In this document: positions 1 through 9,252 of the stretch, one piece after another | Layout of the letters: each line of letters starts with the position of its first letter | Numbering within the stretch: position 1 is the first letter of the stretch | Assembly: GCA_002286855.1 (NCBI GenBank) | Contig: NRSV01000063.1 | Coordinates: forward strand, 1 to 64,000 | Direction: 5' to 3' | Origin: Bipolaris cookei | Taxonomy: Eukaryota; Ascomycota; Dothideomycetes; Pleosporales; Pleosporaceae | DNA length: 64,000 nt | Translations under genes and position numbers: made by a program | Notes under the pieces: model-generated | The model's input: only the letters and a program-made list of their open reading frames with translations | Databases searched by the model: none | What the model was told of the DNA's origin: nothing

Positions 1-392
1 TCATTCAAGAGAGAGTGAGAAAGCGCCGTGGGTCTTCTGCCAATTCACTCACCGAGCAGATCGCGCAGCTAAGTAAGGGGGCTCAGCAAATGGCACATAA
101 AATGACGCTTATGATGGAGGAAATGAGTACGCTTCGAGCGGCTCTAGACGAATCAAATAAGCGGAAGAGCCGCAAGCGGCGATACGTACGGACAGATGAG
201 ACTCTTACTGTAGGCGAAGTACAAGAAGTATTAGCTGAACAGGCGGGTAGCAGTCGTTGTGACGGTGAGAGCGCGTCGAAGAGGGTGCGAGGAGAGAGGC
301 GGTGCGGGCGTTGCAAGCAGACTGGACACAACGCTCGTACCTGCGCAGTTGAGATAGATAGTGTAAGTGATAGTAGCGATTCTGAAAATTAA
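1..392 (+). CDS. C-terminal part of a pogo-family transposase (partial)
   Basis: The reading frame is open from the window edge (codons in phase with position 3) to the stop at 390-392, so only the C-terminus is present. It has a basic, coiled-coil-like stretch (SLTEQIAQLSKGAQQM..), a KRKSRKRR patch, then a CCHC zinc knuckle CGRCKQTGHNARTC near residues 109-122 and an acidic serine tail. This tail architecture is typical of fungal pogo/Fot1-type DDE transposases, where the knuckle follows the catalytic domain. The catalytic DDE domain lies to the left, outside the window, so activity cannot be judged. There is no stop or frameshift in the visible part. Confidence 0.7.
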   Translation, partial: IQERVRKRRGSSANSLTEQIAQLSKGAQQMAHKMTLMMEEMSTLRAALDESNKRKSRKRRYVRTDETLTVGEVQEVLAEQAGSSRCDGESASKRVRGERRCGRCKQTGHNARTCAVEIDSVSDSSDSEN

Positions 393-492
393 TTTGGTAT
401 ATCGCAATAGTTTATTGACTGTGATAAAAGTGCGTGATATGGTCTCGACGTCGACGCGCCGGTGCAAAGTGGCCGACTCGCTTATGAACCAC

Positions 493-494
<2 letters not shown>
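1..494 (+). mobile_element. Right end of a pogo/Fot1-like DNA transposon, cut by the window edge
   Basis: The segment carries the last part of a transposase followed by about 100 bp of non-coding terminus. The likely element end is the ...gaaccacgt at 486-494, directly followed by TA (495-496), the target dinucleotide expected for Tc1/mariner-pogo elements. The terminal repeat would then read ACGTGGTTCATAAGCGAGTC inward. The left half of the element is outside the window, so the inverted repeat cannot be confirmed here. The family assignment rests on the transposase tail; the exact end is inference. Confidence 0.65.

Positions 495-525
<31 letters not shown>
495..525. repeat. (TAA)n microsatellite
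   Basis: About ten TAA/AAT units in a row directly abut the presumed transposon end at 494. The element may have inserted at a TA-rich simple repeat, or the repeat may have expanded afterwards. Reading frames on both strands here give poly-Asn or poly-Tyr/Ile only and are not genes. From here to about 810 I see no gene. Confidence 0.9.
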
Positions 526-527
<2 letters not shown>

Positions 528-810
528 AAACGGACAAGTACCGAGCACCAATCATCGCATAACAAGCAGACCAAGATAACAACAAGGAAATCAATGTAGC
601 AAGAGCGGTAACAGTATTGAAAACAATATAGAGTAGGGATAAGGCGTAAAGAGCAAGAAACCAGCTTCTGACTTTTGGCACAACGATATAACGACAAAGA
701 AAAACAATTAGACGGGGTATAAAGACACCAGAAACAAAGGGATACAAAGTACCAGCAAGACATCAAACACAAGAAAAACCGCACAATACCCTTTGTTCCA
801 TTGTCCCAAC

Positions 811-1992
811 CTATGCGTCATCCCTTCTCCCACCAGGCTTCCTGAGCCTCTTCCTCGTAGTCCGTGGCTCAGCGCTATGCGCACGCTTTCGCGTCTTAAC
901 CTTCGTAGCAGCCAACGGCTTCGAGACAGCCCTCTCAACCCACGGGGACTGGCTGCAAGGAGACTTAGAATTTTGACTCCTTGTCATATGGCGCGCGGAC
1001 CAACTAGGAGGAAGCCCCTCCCTCCTCTCCCTAAGTGAAGGAGCATATAGCCGATGTGGCTCTTCGGTTGCTGTATAGTAATCACCCGCTTTATTTTGCC
1101 GGTAGAAGTCGTATTCGGGGATGTCTGGTGTTTTGTCTGCGGATTTCTCGGGCTGGATGCGATCGACGGCTTGGATGTTGTCGCGGGAGTCTGTGACTAC
1201 GATTTTTGGGATCATCTTGAAACCTTTGGCGGCTATCTCGGTGTCGGTGTCGGGCTCGGTGGCCTCTTCTGTTTCGGAGCCATCTGCTAGTGTGACGGGC
1301 TTGGGCTCGGTCTGAGGCTCTGGCTCTTCATTGACAGTGAAAAACTGCTCGAGTTCCTCTAAGGTTACTGCTGTGTCGTAATTGGCGTTGGCGATTATGT
1401 TCTGGTATGGCTGTACATCTTGACTCGGGCAGAGATTGGAGTTAGTGTCTTGCGGAGAATTATCCTTGGGAGTACTAACACGAGTAGACTGCCTGATTGA
1501 AGTTTGAGCGAGTGGATTCGGAGGAGGTGGTGGTAGCTCGTGTTGGACTGGCGGGGATTCATCGACAAACGGATCGTTCTCTTCAGCCGCATAGAAGGAC
1601 TGGTCGATATTACGCGGTCCCCCCGAATGACTCTCACCTGCATCAGTCACTGACCTCGGAATCACATTCGAGATCTCTCCTAAAACTCGTCTGTTCCTCA
1701 CAGATGCCTTAGACTTGCGATATTGTTGTATGGCCTGATTATCAGCCGCGCGAATCTTGTCGAGCAGCGAGGCTGGAAGCAACAACTTATGGAGGTTTGC
1801 CACGAGGTGTCTATTCATAGCTCTCATACAAGAAAGAGACAGGCAGTTGTCGCCATTTTCATTGCGCATGATTTCCAGCAATTCGCGCATCAAGTCCCTT
1901 GGGTTCAGAGCGGAGATGTATATAGCTATGAGAAGTCAGTGAGTGTGTGATAGGGTTGTCAGATGACTTTCCAGCGGACCTTGGTTAGCCAT
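811..1992 (-). CDS. Unrecognised protein, two exons, about 380 aa
   Basis: I do not recognise the family. The main exon (stop at 811) encodes a low-complexity protein: an N-terminal, probably helical 80 residues (LNPRDLMRELLEIMRNENG...), then Pro-, Ser- and acid-rich linkers and a basic C-terminus (KVKTRKRAHS..., RKRLRKPGGRR) that could be a nuclear localisation signal. The first in-frame ATG inside this exon is at 1890, but a better start is the ATG at 1992. A short exon MANQ.. joins through an intron with a very clear 3' side (CACTGAC branch, TTCTCATAG ending at 1926) and a weaker donor, GTCATC at 1967 or GTCCGC at 1979. Both donors keep the frame and give ..IYISALNPRDLM.. or ..AYISALNPRDLM... 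The gene runs toward the transposon end. A nuclear role is only a guess. Confidence 0.6.
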
Positions 1993-3008
1993 TTTATAGT
2001 TTATATTGATATGTACTTGGGATTTTGCATATGCTGGTAGTATATAAGCTGTTTGAGACCAATTGAGTGTGGAGTTGCGAGTAGTTAGGAAGATGTGAGG
2101 ACGAGCCAAGGAGAAGGACAGAAGGTGATTGTGTAGAAGGGTTTGAATTTTGACAGCTCTGGAACAAACCTTCCCTTAGTGGTGAGAAGGTTTCGAGAAA
2201 TCTCTCATAATGGTTGAGTATGCTTTCACTCTGTGTCACTGCGTGCTGAGCGCACAACGTACCACAGTGTCTAATATAGAGAGAAGAAGGAAGATATGTT
2301 GCCCCAATAAAGGAGTTTTAGCGACCTTTGTCTTATAAAGAAACTTAGCAAACATTGTTGAAGCGGCATGACATGTTGCCTCGCAGTCATTAAGATCACG
2401 TGTGCACGCTTTCACACCTTGGCACGAGAGCAAGAAAGTGAACACTCTGTATAGTAGATGCTGATCGTCTTGAGAACTCACTAGCAACTTAATTTCGCAA
2501 AAGACCAAAGCAGTTCCAAGATTATCGTCATAAGCATGCTGAAGCACACTAGCCTACCGCAGTCTTGTATAACGTAAGGCTACCTTTGGATTCGATCGCA
2601 AATCGTGTGGGGAGCATCCGCCCTGAATAAGTCCCTCAAAACCTTGGCACCTACGAACGCCGACTGTTTGCTCTGCAAACACTCTACTTCCCTTTCTACT
2701 TGCTATCACTGTATACATTATGACGTCTCTTTAATCGTTTGTAGTAAGTCATCGTCACAACCCAGGTTCACGCGCAGCGCGACATGATCACAACAATTCG
2801 ACAGCGCTCCTGTCAAACCTCATTGTCTTTCGTATCATCTCTTCACCCAATTGAAGAACCTTTTGCCGCAGTCGCTACCTCGTCATCAACGCACGAGAAC
2901 TCTCGTGCCGCTTTGCTTGTTTTTGTGTTGCTTTTAGACATTGCCGTAGTTTCGCATACTGACACTCAGAAGATATAGCAAGTCCAAATTCCGTACACGG
3001 CGAGCGTC
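1993..3008. other. Intergenic, no gene seen
   Basis: This is the space between two divergently transcribed unrecognised genes. Several short frames exist, such as one on the minus strand at 2236-2547 that starts only with GTG, but none has an ATG, splice signals or a recognisable domain. It presumably holds both promoters. Confidence 0.6.
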
Positions 3009-4133
3009 ATGGCCTATACTACGAGGTTACGGCGCAAGGCTGTAGGCAGCAACGAGGTCGGAAGGGGCAGATCCAGAGGCCGGCCACGACACCGGCGCGA
3101 GCAGCCTCAGGGTCAAAGACAGCCAAACACCAAGAAAGATGATTACTTCGAAGACATGGAAGACGACAATGAAGATGGACTCCAAAGCAGCAAGCGCTCA
3201 TTGTCGCATATCCAGCGTTCAGCCACGCATCCAGCACAGCCAGAAGCATTCTGCTCCCGTTTCATCAACCCAGCAGACATTCCTGCAGTCCCAGAAGACG
3301 ATCACAGCGAAGAATCCTCTCTCTCCAAATACGAGTCTCTAGAAAGCACCGAAGAATGGCAGGACCTTTTACCTCTTACCCCCACCGCAAACGTGAGCTA
3401 CAAAAACCCACCTCCTTCACTCGCCTTCACTAATTCCAAAACCCCCCAGCAGTCCCCCTCCTACCCCTTCCCCGGCACCTGGTCGGCCGCCCTCCAAGAC
3501 TCCAACCACGCCATAACCCAAGTCAGTAGCGCAACCCTCTCCTACGCCAGCGCCCTCGTCACCTCAGGCATGGGCAAAGCAACCCTCAGCATCAGCGCCG
3601 CCGCCCTCTCAACCACAAACAAGTACGCTGCCTCCCTCGCCAGTTGGGGTCTTGCGAAATCTGGCTTCGGCCGCAACGAGCTGCCTGGCCCGATCTGCAA
3701 GTGGCTGACGAAGAAGGAAGAGGCGGATAAGAAGAGGAGTAAGGTACGAAGGAAGAGTGTGCTGGCGCAGCGTGAGTTTATGGATGCGAAGGGGAGGTAT
3801 GTGCTTGATATGCATGATACGGATGCTGAAGGCGGTTTCGTACGTGGTCGGGATAAGAGTCTGGGGAAGGTGAAGGAGGCTGGAGAGGAGGCGGGTTGGG
3901 GAGAGCAGGAGATGAGGGGCGGTGGGCCTTTTGATGATCGTTTTGCAGTTGGAGACGATGAGGAGAACGAGGATGAGGAGGATGCGAGCGAAGACGAGGA
4001 AGATTCGAGAGAAGATTATGGGCTGGTCAGGCTGTTTGAGTTTGACGATCGAGAGAGTTTGTACGTGTGCCAGAGAGAAACTACGGAGTTTGATATATTG
4101 TGGGGAAGACAGAGCGATTGTACAGGCAACTAA
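3009..4133 (+). CDS. Unrecognised acidic/basic protein, 374 aa
   Basis: A single-exon frame from ATG 3009. The N-terminus is strongly basic (RLRRKAVGSNEVGRGRSRGR...), residues around 45-60 are acidic, the middle (roughly 140-230) is a Ser/Thr/Ala-rich stretch that might be amphipathic, residues 230-250 are Lys/Arg-rich (KKEEADKKRSKVRRKS) and the C-terminal third has a long Asp/Glu run (DDEENEDEEDASEDEEDS). No enzyme motif, signal peptide or clear membrane segment is visible. Charge-block composition suggests a nuclear or chromatin protein, but that is inference. A C-terminal intron cannot be excluded. The AT-rich stretch after the stop up to 4468 shows nothing except UTR-like sequence and converges with the choline oxidase gene. 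Confidence 0.6.
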   Translation: MAYTTRLRRKAVGSNEVGRGRSRGRPRHRREQPQGQRQPNTKKDDYFEDMEDDNEDGLQSSKRSLSHIQRSATHPAQPEAFCSRFINPADIPAVPEDDHSEESSLSKYESLESTEEWQDLLPLTPTANVSYKNPPPSLAFTNSKTPQQSPSYPFPGTWSAALQDSNHAITQVSSATLSYASALVTSGMGKATLSISAAALSTTNKYAASLASWGLAKSGFGRNELPGPICKWLTKKEEADKKRSKVRRKSVLAQREFMDAKGRYVLDMHDTDAEGGFVRGRDKSLGKVKEAGEEAGWGEQEMRGGGPFDDRFAVGDDEENEDEEDASEDEEDSREDYGLVRLFEFDDRESLYVCQRETTEFDILWGRQSDCTGN

Positions 4134-4468
4134 GGCGATTTCGCCGTACTTTTGCTTGTAACTAGGTTTTTTGCATGGTTTGTATAAATAGGTGGGGACA
4201 CAAACGTCGAGCTTCTCAACATCGAAATAGTAGAAGCGTTGACTGGGAACTTTTAGTCTCCTTCCTTGTATGGCAATTACACGCTCATACCACATACTAC
4301 ATTAGAACTCTCTGTGAACTGTAAAGGGTATTGTCGTATTCTGGTGAATCATAACACACCAAGCATAACTATCAACATATACAGACATGAAAGAAATGTA
4401 CACACATCATCATCTAATCGTAACAAATGGCCCATGAAATGCCCATTTTTCCTCTCCACAATCCCCAT

Positions 4469-6149
4469 TTACAACTTCTGCTTCTCCAGACCCTTCCAGC
4501 CCCACTCCTGCGCAATCAGCTCGGCAGCACGCTCACCGATACCAAGCACAGTCAACATGGGGTTGATAGTGGGCATTTCGGGGAAAACACCGGCGTCAGC
4601 AATGCGCACGCCCTTGAGGCCGCGGACCTTGAGTTCAGGGTCGACAACGGCCTTTTCATCCTTGGTGACATCTCCCATCTTGGTAGTACCGGCAGGGTGG
4701 TAAACGGTGTGGGCGACGCGACGGCCGTACTCGGAAAGATCCTCATCGGAAGTGATGTGGGGGCCAGGTGCGACTTCGCGCTTAATCCAGTTGGAGAATG
4801 GGGCTTGCTTGGCAACTTCTCGCGCAGCCTTGAGACCAGCGACAATGGTAGCGGCATCATAACCTTCGGGGTCAGTAAAGTAGCGGAAGTCAAGAGCAGG
4901 CTTGACGCTAGGGTCGGCAGAAGTGAGGTAGAGGCGGCCGCGAGAGCGGGGACGGGGAATGTTGGGGGTCATGCAGAAGGCGTCAATAGGAGAGTCGTAA
5001 CCCAGACTGTTTTCTGTTAGAACTTGATTCTTCTCAAAAGCCATTGTCAACTTACCGAGCAGTGTTTAGGCAGAAAGGAATTTGGTAGCAGTGCATCATG
5101 ACATCAACAACCTCACCATCGTCACCGGCTGCGTTGGGAACCTCTCGTCGCAGGAAAATACCAGCGTCTGAGTCCTGAGTAGTCTGGTTTGCAGGAACGG
5201 GCTTGTTGAGCTCCCAGAGGATGATGCTCTCTGGGTGGTCGAGCAAGTTCTCACCCACACCGGGTAAGTCCTTGACGACGGTAATGCCAAGGTCCGAGAG
5301 TTGTTGCTTGGGGCCAAGACCGGACAGAAGCATCAATCGTGGGGTATCGACAGCACCTGCACAGAGAATGGTTTCGCATTTGGGGTTGAGGGTAAGCTTC
5401 TCGCCGCTCTGAAGGGTGAGGTCAACGCCAGTGACCTTGTTGCCTGACACGTTGATCTTGCTGACCCATGCGTTGGTAAGGACGGTCAAGTTGTTGCGAG
5501 TCTCCTCGCCACGAAGAATAGGATGAATGTAGGCTACACTAGCGCTGCTTCGGCGGCCGTCATCAGGGTTGTATGCTACCGAGAAGAAGCCGACCGAAGG
5601 CTTGAGAGCACCCTTGGTCTTGATCTCGTGATTGAAATCGTGGATTACAGGAATGTTCAAAGAGGTTGAGCATGATTCGACCCAGTCAAGGCAGAGCTGG
5701 TTTCGGTGTTTCTCGTGCACGGGCTGGATAGTGTTGCGAAGGTTGTCAAGCACGCGCATAAAAGTCTTGAAGCTCCATCCCCTGCACCCTTGCTGTTCCC
5801 ACCTCTCGCAGTCGTATTCAAACGGCCTGAAAGAGATGAGCGTGTTGTGTGAGGAGCAGCCACCAAGGACCTTTGCACGTGAGTGTCGGATGTGAGAGTT
5901 GCCATTGGGCTGTTCGGTAGTGCCGTAGTCATAGTCGAGATCACCTCCGAGAAGGTTGAGCCAGTCCTTGAGAAGCAAGACACGGTCATCCATAAAGTCG
6001 CTTGGACCAGCCTCAATTAAAAGGACTTTCCTGTTGGGGAGGTATTCTGTGAGGCGCGAGGCAATAACACAGCCAGCTGTGCCTCCTCCAACAATGACAA
6101 AGTCGTAGTCGGCATCCTTGGGGATGGACGTCACTGTCTCAAAAGCCAT
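4469..6149 (-). CDS. choA: Choline oxidase (GMC oxidoreductase), 543 aa, two exons
   Basis: FAD-dependent oxidation of choline to betaine aldehyde and on to glycine betaine, with release of H2O2. Exons 6149-5056 and 5006-4469 are joined by a 49-nt intron (GTAAGT at 5055, TTCTAAC branch, AACAG at 5007). The N-terminus has the dinucleotide-binding VIVGGGTAGCVIASRL (about 18-33). LGGCSSHN follows at about 95-102; His101 matches the histidine that binds FAD covalently in bacterial choline oxidase, which separates it from plain alcohol or glucose oxidases. The second GMC signature is ..GAVDTPRLMLLSG.., and the catalytic C-terminal block is VYHPAGTTKMG and TINPMLTVLG. Length fits fungal choline oxidases. 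The C-terminus QKL is not a standard peroxisomal signal. It is divergent from the betaine aldehyde dehydrogenase gene, 1.07 kb away. The choline assignment is strong but not tested. Confidence 0.88.
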
Positions 6150-7216
6150 GATTGCGTGTGGGTGGAGGATGAAGAGGAATGAATTGGTGAGGATACTTTC
6201 TTGATCTCAACCAAGTTTTGACGTAAAGGCAAGCTTATATGTATGCAGACTATGGCGTGAAAAGGTCAGTATTGTCAGCACGGACCGGGGCTCGCGATCG
6301 GCAGAGACTCGGATGCCAAAAGTGAGTCGAGTGGTGAGGCTGGGCGGATGGAGTCGTAGTTCCGCTGCAGGATGTGTAACTTGCTTTCCAAGATAAGAGG
6401 GACTAAAAAGGGCCGTTTGCGATAGGGCCAGAACGATGCACGTGCTTTGGTCAACGTCTTAGCTGCGCATGTCAGCGGGAATGCGATAGTTGAGCGGGGA
6501 AGCGTGAACTAGACGAGAGAAAGGTTATCAACAGCAAATCAAAGACGATGGTTTTCACTATCTGCTGATGGCGATGAGTAAATCAAAGGCCTTCTCTCAC
6601 GCCGTTTATTCGTCCCATGTCAGTCGAGAGGTCAGCAACGCAAAAAAAGCGTCGCAAAACTGGCCAATGACGCCATTTCCGTACTTGGACTAGCGCACCC
6701 CGCCGAGTCTGCTTGTTCCGAGCGTGGGATCCCTGCAATACCACGCCGCACCTTCCCCAATCCAAAGGCGGTGAGCACAGCAGCCATCAGACAAGGCGTT
6801 TTGTGCCACCTGCGAGAAACTCTGAGCTCAAAGACGTCGCGCCATCCCGCTGGAAACCGCTGCGCATTGCCTTCCATTTCCTGGCACACGTACGACCAGA
6901 CCGTGTTTTTGTCCGATGCGATCCGGTTCTTCGTTAACTAACCTCAGAAGGGAAAGCAAAGTGCAACGGCTGCATACAAGCTCCCCTTGCCTCTATATGT
7001 CACTCTGCATAGAGTACCTATATACAAATGTTGGCACAAAACCTCGTACCTTGATGTTGCATCATCTTTCAAGGACAAAGCTGACATCTTGCAGTGGACA
7101 GTCAGTGCTTGATTTGTTTCCCTGCCGTATTTCCATCTTCGTGACATTCCCGTACAAGCCCTGCTTCGTCCTCACTTGTTGCTTCCACTCCATTGCACCA
7201 AACAGGCTCCTTGACC
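6150..7216. promoter_or_regulatory. Shared divergent promoter region of the choline/betaine pair
   Basis: The region lies between the start codons of choline oxidase (6149, minus) and betaine aldehyde dehydrogenase (7217, plus). No gene-like frame is convincing inside it. Its position makes it the likely control region for joint induction, for example by choline or nitrogen/sulfur supply, but I did not identify a specific factor site with confidence. Confidence 0.5.
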
Positions 7217-8728
7217 ATGTCTCTCCCATATGCGCCTCGTTCTGCCTACTACGACGGCAAGATACAATCAGGCTGTTCCTCATCTACATTTCAAGCGATT
7301 GATCCAGCGACTGCACAGCCTGTCGCGAACATTCACGCGACCACGAACGCTGGCATCGATGCTGCCATAGCCTCTGCTCACAAGGCCTTTCCAGCATGGT
7401 CTGCCACGCCTCCCATCGAACGCGCGCGCATTCTCCAGCGGGCCGCAGCCATTCTGCGCTCGCGAAACGATGAACTTGCGAGAATTGAAACCACAGACAC
7501 CGGCAAGCCCTTCTCCGAGACCTCGACTGTTGATATCGTCACAGGCGCAGATGTCTTAGAATTCTTCGCCAACCTAGTCGGAGGAGGCGGTATGAACGGC
7601 GAGACGGCGCCGCTACGACCAGACGCATGGGTATACACAACCAAGAGCCCTCTGGGTGTCTGCGTAGGCATCGGAGCGTGGAACTACCCCATTCAAATCG
7701 CTCTCTGGAAATCTGCTCCCTGCCTCGCCGCTGGAAACTGCATGGTCTACAAACCGTCAGAATTCACACCTCTCCACTCTACTGTCCTGGCCGACATCTA
7801 CGCAGAAGCTGGTGTGCCTCCCGGTGTCTTCAACGTAGTCCAGGGCGGCGGCGACGTAGGCGCATACCTCACCAAGCACTCCGGCATTGCCAAAGTCAGC
7901 TTCACCGGCCAAGTCTCGACGGGCAAAAAAGTCGCAGGCAACGCAGCCGGCGAGATGAAATACGTAACCATGGAGCTCGGCGGCAAATCCGCCTGCATCA
8001 TCCTCCCCGATGCCGACATCGATCAAGCCGTCGACGGCGCCATGCTCGCAAACTTCTTCTCCACCGGCCAAGTCTGCACAAATGGCACTCGAGTCTTCAT
8101 CCCCGCCGCCATGAAACCCCAATTCGAGCAGCGACTCCTTGAAAAAATGCAATACATACGCCCGGGCGACCTCCACAACCCCGCCACAAACTTCGGCCCC
8201 TTGGTCTCAAAACCGCACTACGAAAAGGTCCTCTCATACATCCGCCAAGGCATCGACACAGACAAAGCAACCCTTCTCTATGGCGGCCCAGAACCCCCAA
8301 AGTGGCTCGCCTCGCACCCCGAAGCCTCGTATAAGCAGGGCTACTGGGTCCAACCCACCATCTTCACAAACTGCACCGATACCATGAAAATCGTCCAAGA
8401 AGAAATCTTCGGCCCCGTAATGTCCATCCTCTCCTACACCTCCATCGACGAAGTCGTGTCTCGCGCAAACAACACGCCTCTCGGTCTTGCAGCCGGCATC
8501 TTCACAAAAGATCTTAATACCGCGCATAAAGTTATCGCGAGGCTGGAGGCCGGCATCACGTGGATTAATACTTGGGGCGAGAGTCCTGCGGAGATGAGTG
8601 TAGGGGGTTGGAAACAGAGTGGTGTGGGTGTGGAGAATGGGAAGAGGGGGCTTGAGGCTTGGGTCAGGAATAAGAGTACCTTGGTTGAGATGGGGGGTGT
8701 GGTCCCAACGGTTTTTGCGAAGTTGTAG
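7217..8728 (+). CDS. badA: Betaine aldehyde dehydrogenase with peroxisomal-type C-terminus, 503 aa
   Basis: NAD(P)-dependent oxidation of betaine aldehyde to glycine betaine, the second step after choline oxidase. Start is ATG 7217 (accATGtct); it is a single exon. ALDH landmarks in order: IGAWNYPIQI (about 152-161), KPSEFTP (about 179-185), VSFTGQVSTGKKV (about 227-239), general base Glu253 in MELGGKSA, nucleophile Cys287 in FSTGQVCTNGTRVF, and EEIFGPVM further on. Length is normal for the family. The last three residues are AKL, a good PTS1 peroxisomal signal. Import would place the enzyme beside catalase, useful because the partner oxidase makes H2O2. Sequence alone leaves other aminoaldehydes possible as substrates, but the divergent choline oxidase neighbour makes betaine aldehyde the best call. 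Confidence 0.88.
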   Translation: MSLPYAPRSAYYDGKIQSGCSSSTFQAIDPATAQPVANIHATTNAGIDAAIASAHKAFPAWSATPPIERARILQRAAAILRSRNDELARIETTDTGKPFSETSTVDIVTGADVLEFFANLVGGGGMNGETAPLRPDAWVYTTKSPLGVCVGIGAWNYPIQIALWKSAPCLAAGNCMVYKPSEFTPLHSTVLADIYAEAGVPPGVFNVVQGGGDVGAYLTKHSGIAKVSFTGQVSTGKKVAGNAAGEMKYVTMELGGKSACIILPDADIDQAVDGAMLANFFSTGQVCTNGTRVFIPAAMKPQFEQRLLEKMQYIRPGDLHNPATNFGPLVSKPHYEKVLSYIRQGIDTDKATLLYGGPEPPKWLASHPEASYKQGYWVQPTIFTNCTDTMKIVQEEIFGPVMSILSYTSIDEVVSRANNTPLGLAAGIFTKDLNTAHKVIARLEAGITWINTWGESPAEMSVGGWKQSGVGVENGKRGLEAWVRNKSTLVEMGGVVPTVFAKL

Positions 8729-9252
8729 GAGATGCACCTGGCAATGCGTGGAGAGGAGAACGGAGTTTCTCTCTTTTTATATATATATATATATGTATAT
8801 TATTTGAGGATATTTTGGGATAACATTGGAGATGTGACGAGGTTATGAGATGGTTTGTTTCCTTTCGTATGAGATGAGGTACTTATTCCATGTTCCTTTG
8901 GTCTTCGCATCTTTTACCCTCTTTTTATTATTTTTCTCTACGTGTAGTCGTAAACCCTATTCCCAACTTCCCGCTCCCACATGTCTGGGAAAATGCAACA
9001 AGGTATATGTTAGCACTACATAATTGGTCCGATGCACGCATATGAATGCAGGGTAAATGCAATGCAGCCAAACAAGCCCAGGATCTTGATTCATGATATT
9101 CGATCAGGCCATGTTTTCATGCCATGATAAGAAATTTTGAACAAAAAAGAAATGGCCAGGACTAGGTTTGCAAAGGCATTATTCACATGCGTGGGTATGT
9201 ATCGTTTTCAAACTTTAAGGTATGCACAATTTCCATCTCCTCCGTCTACGCG
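8729..9252. other. Intergenic between convergent genes, with a short (TA)n tract
   Basis: The 3' flanks of badA and of the minus-strand reductase meet here. A T-rich stretch with a (TA)n run lies near 8774-8800 just after badA and may be part of its 3' processing region. No gene is visible. Confidence 0.6.

Noticed and set aside
412..784. Minus-strand frames through the (TAA)n tract
   Set aside because: They consist of poly-Ile/Tyr from the microsatellite and transposon end sequence.
2236..2547. 103-codon minus-strand frame
   Set aside because: It begins only with GTG, has no neighbouring exons that fit and no recognisable domain.
7627..8142. Long plus-strand frame inside the aldehyde dehydrogenase gene
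   Set aside because: It is the Arg/His-rich shadow of the real frame, caused by biased codon use.
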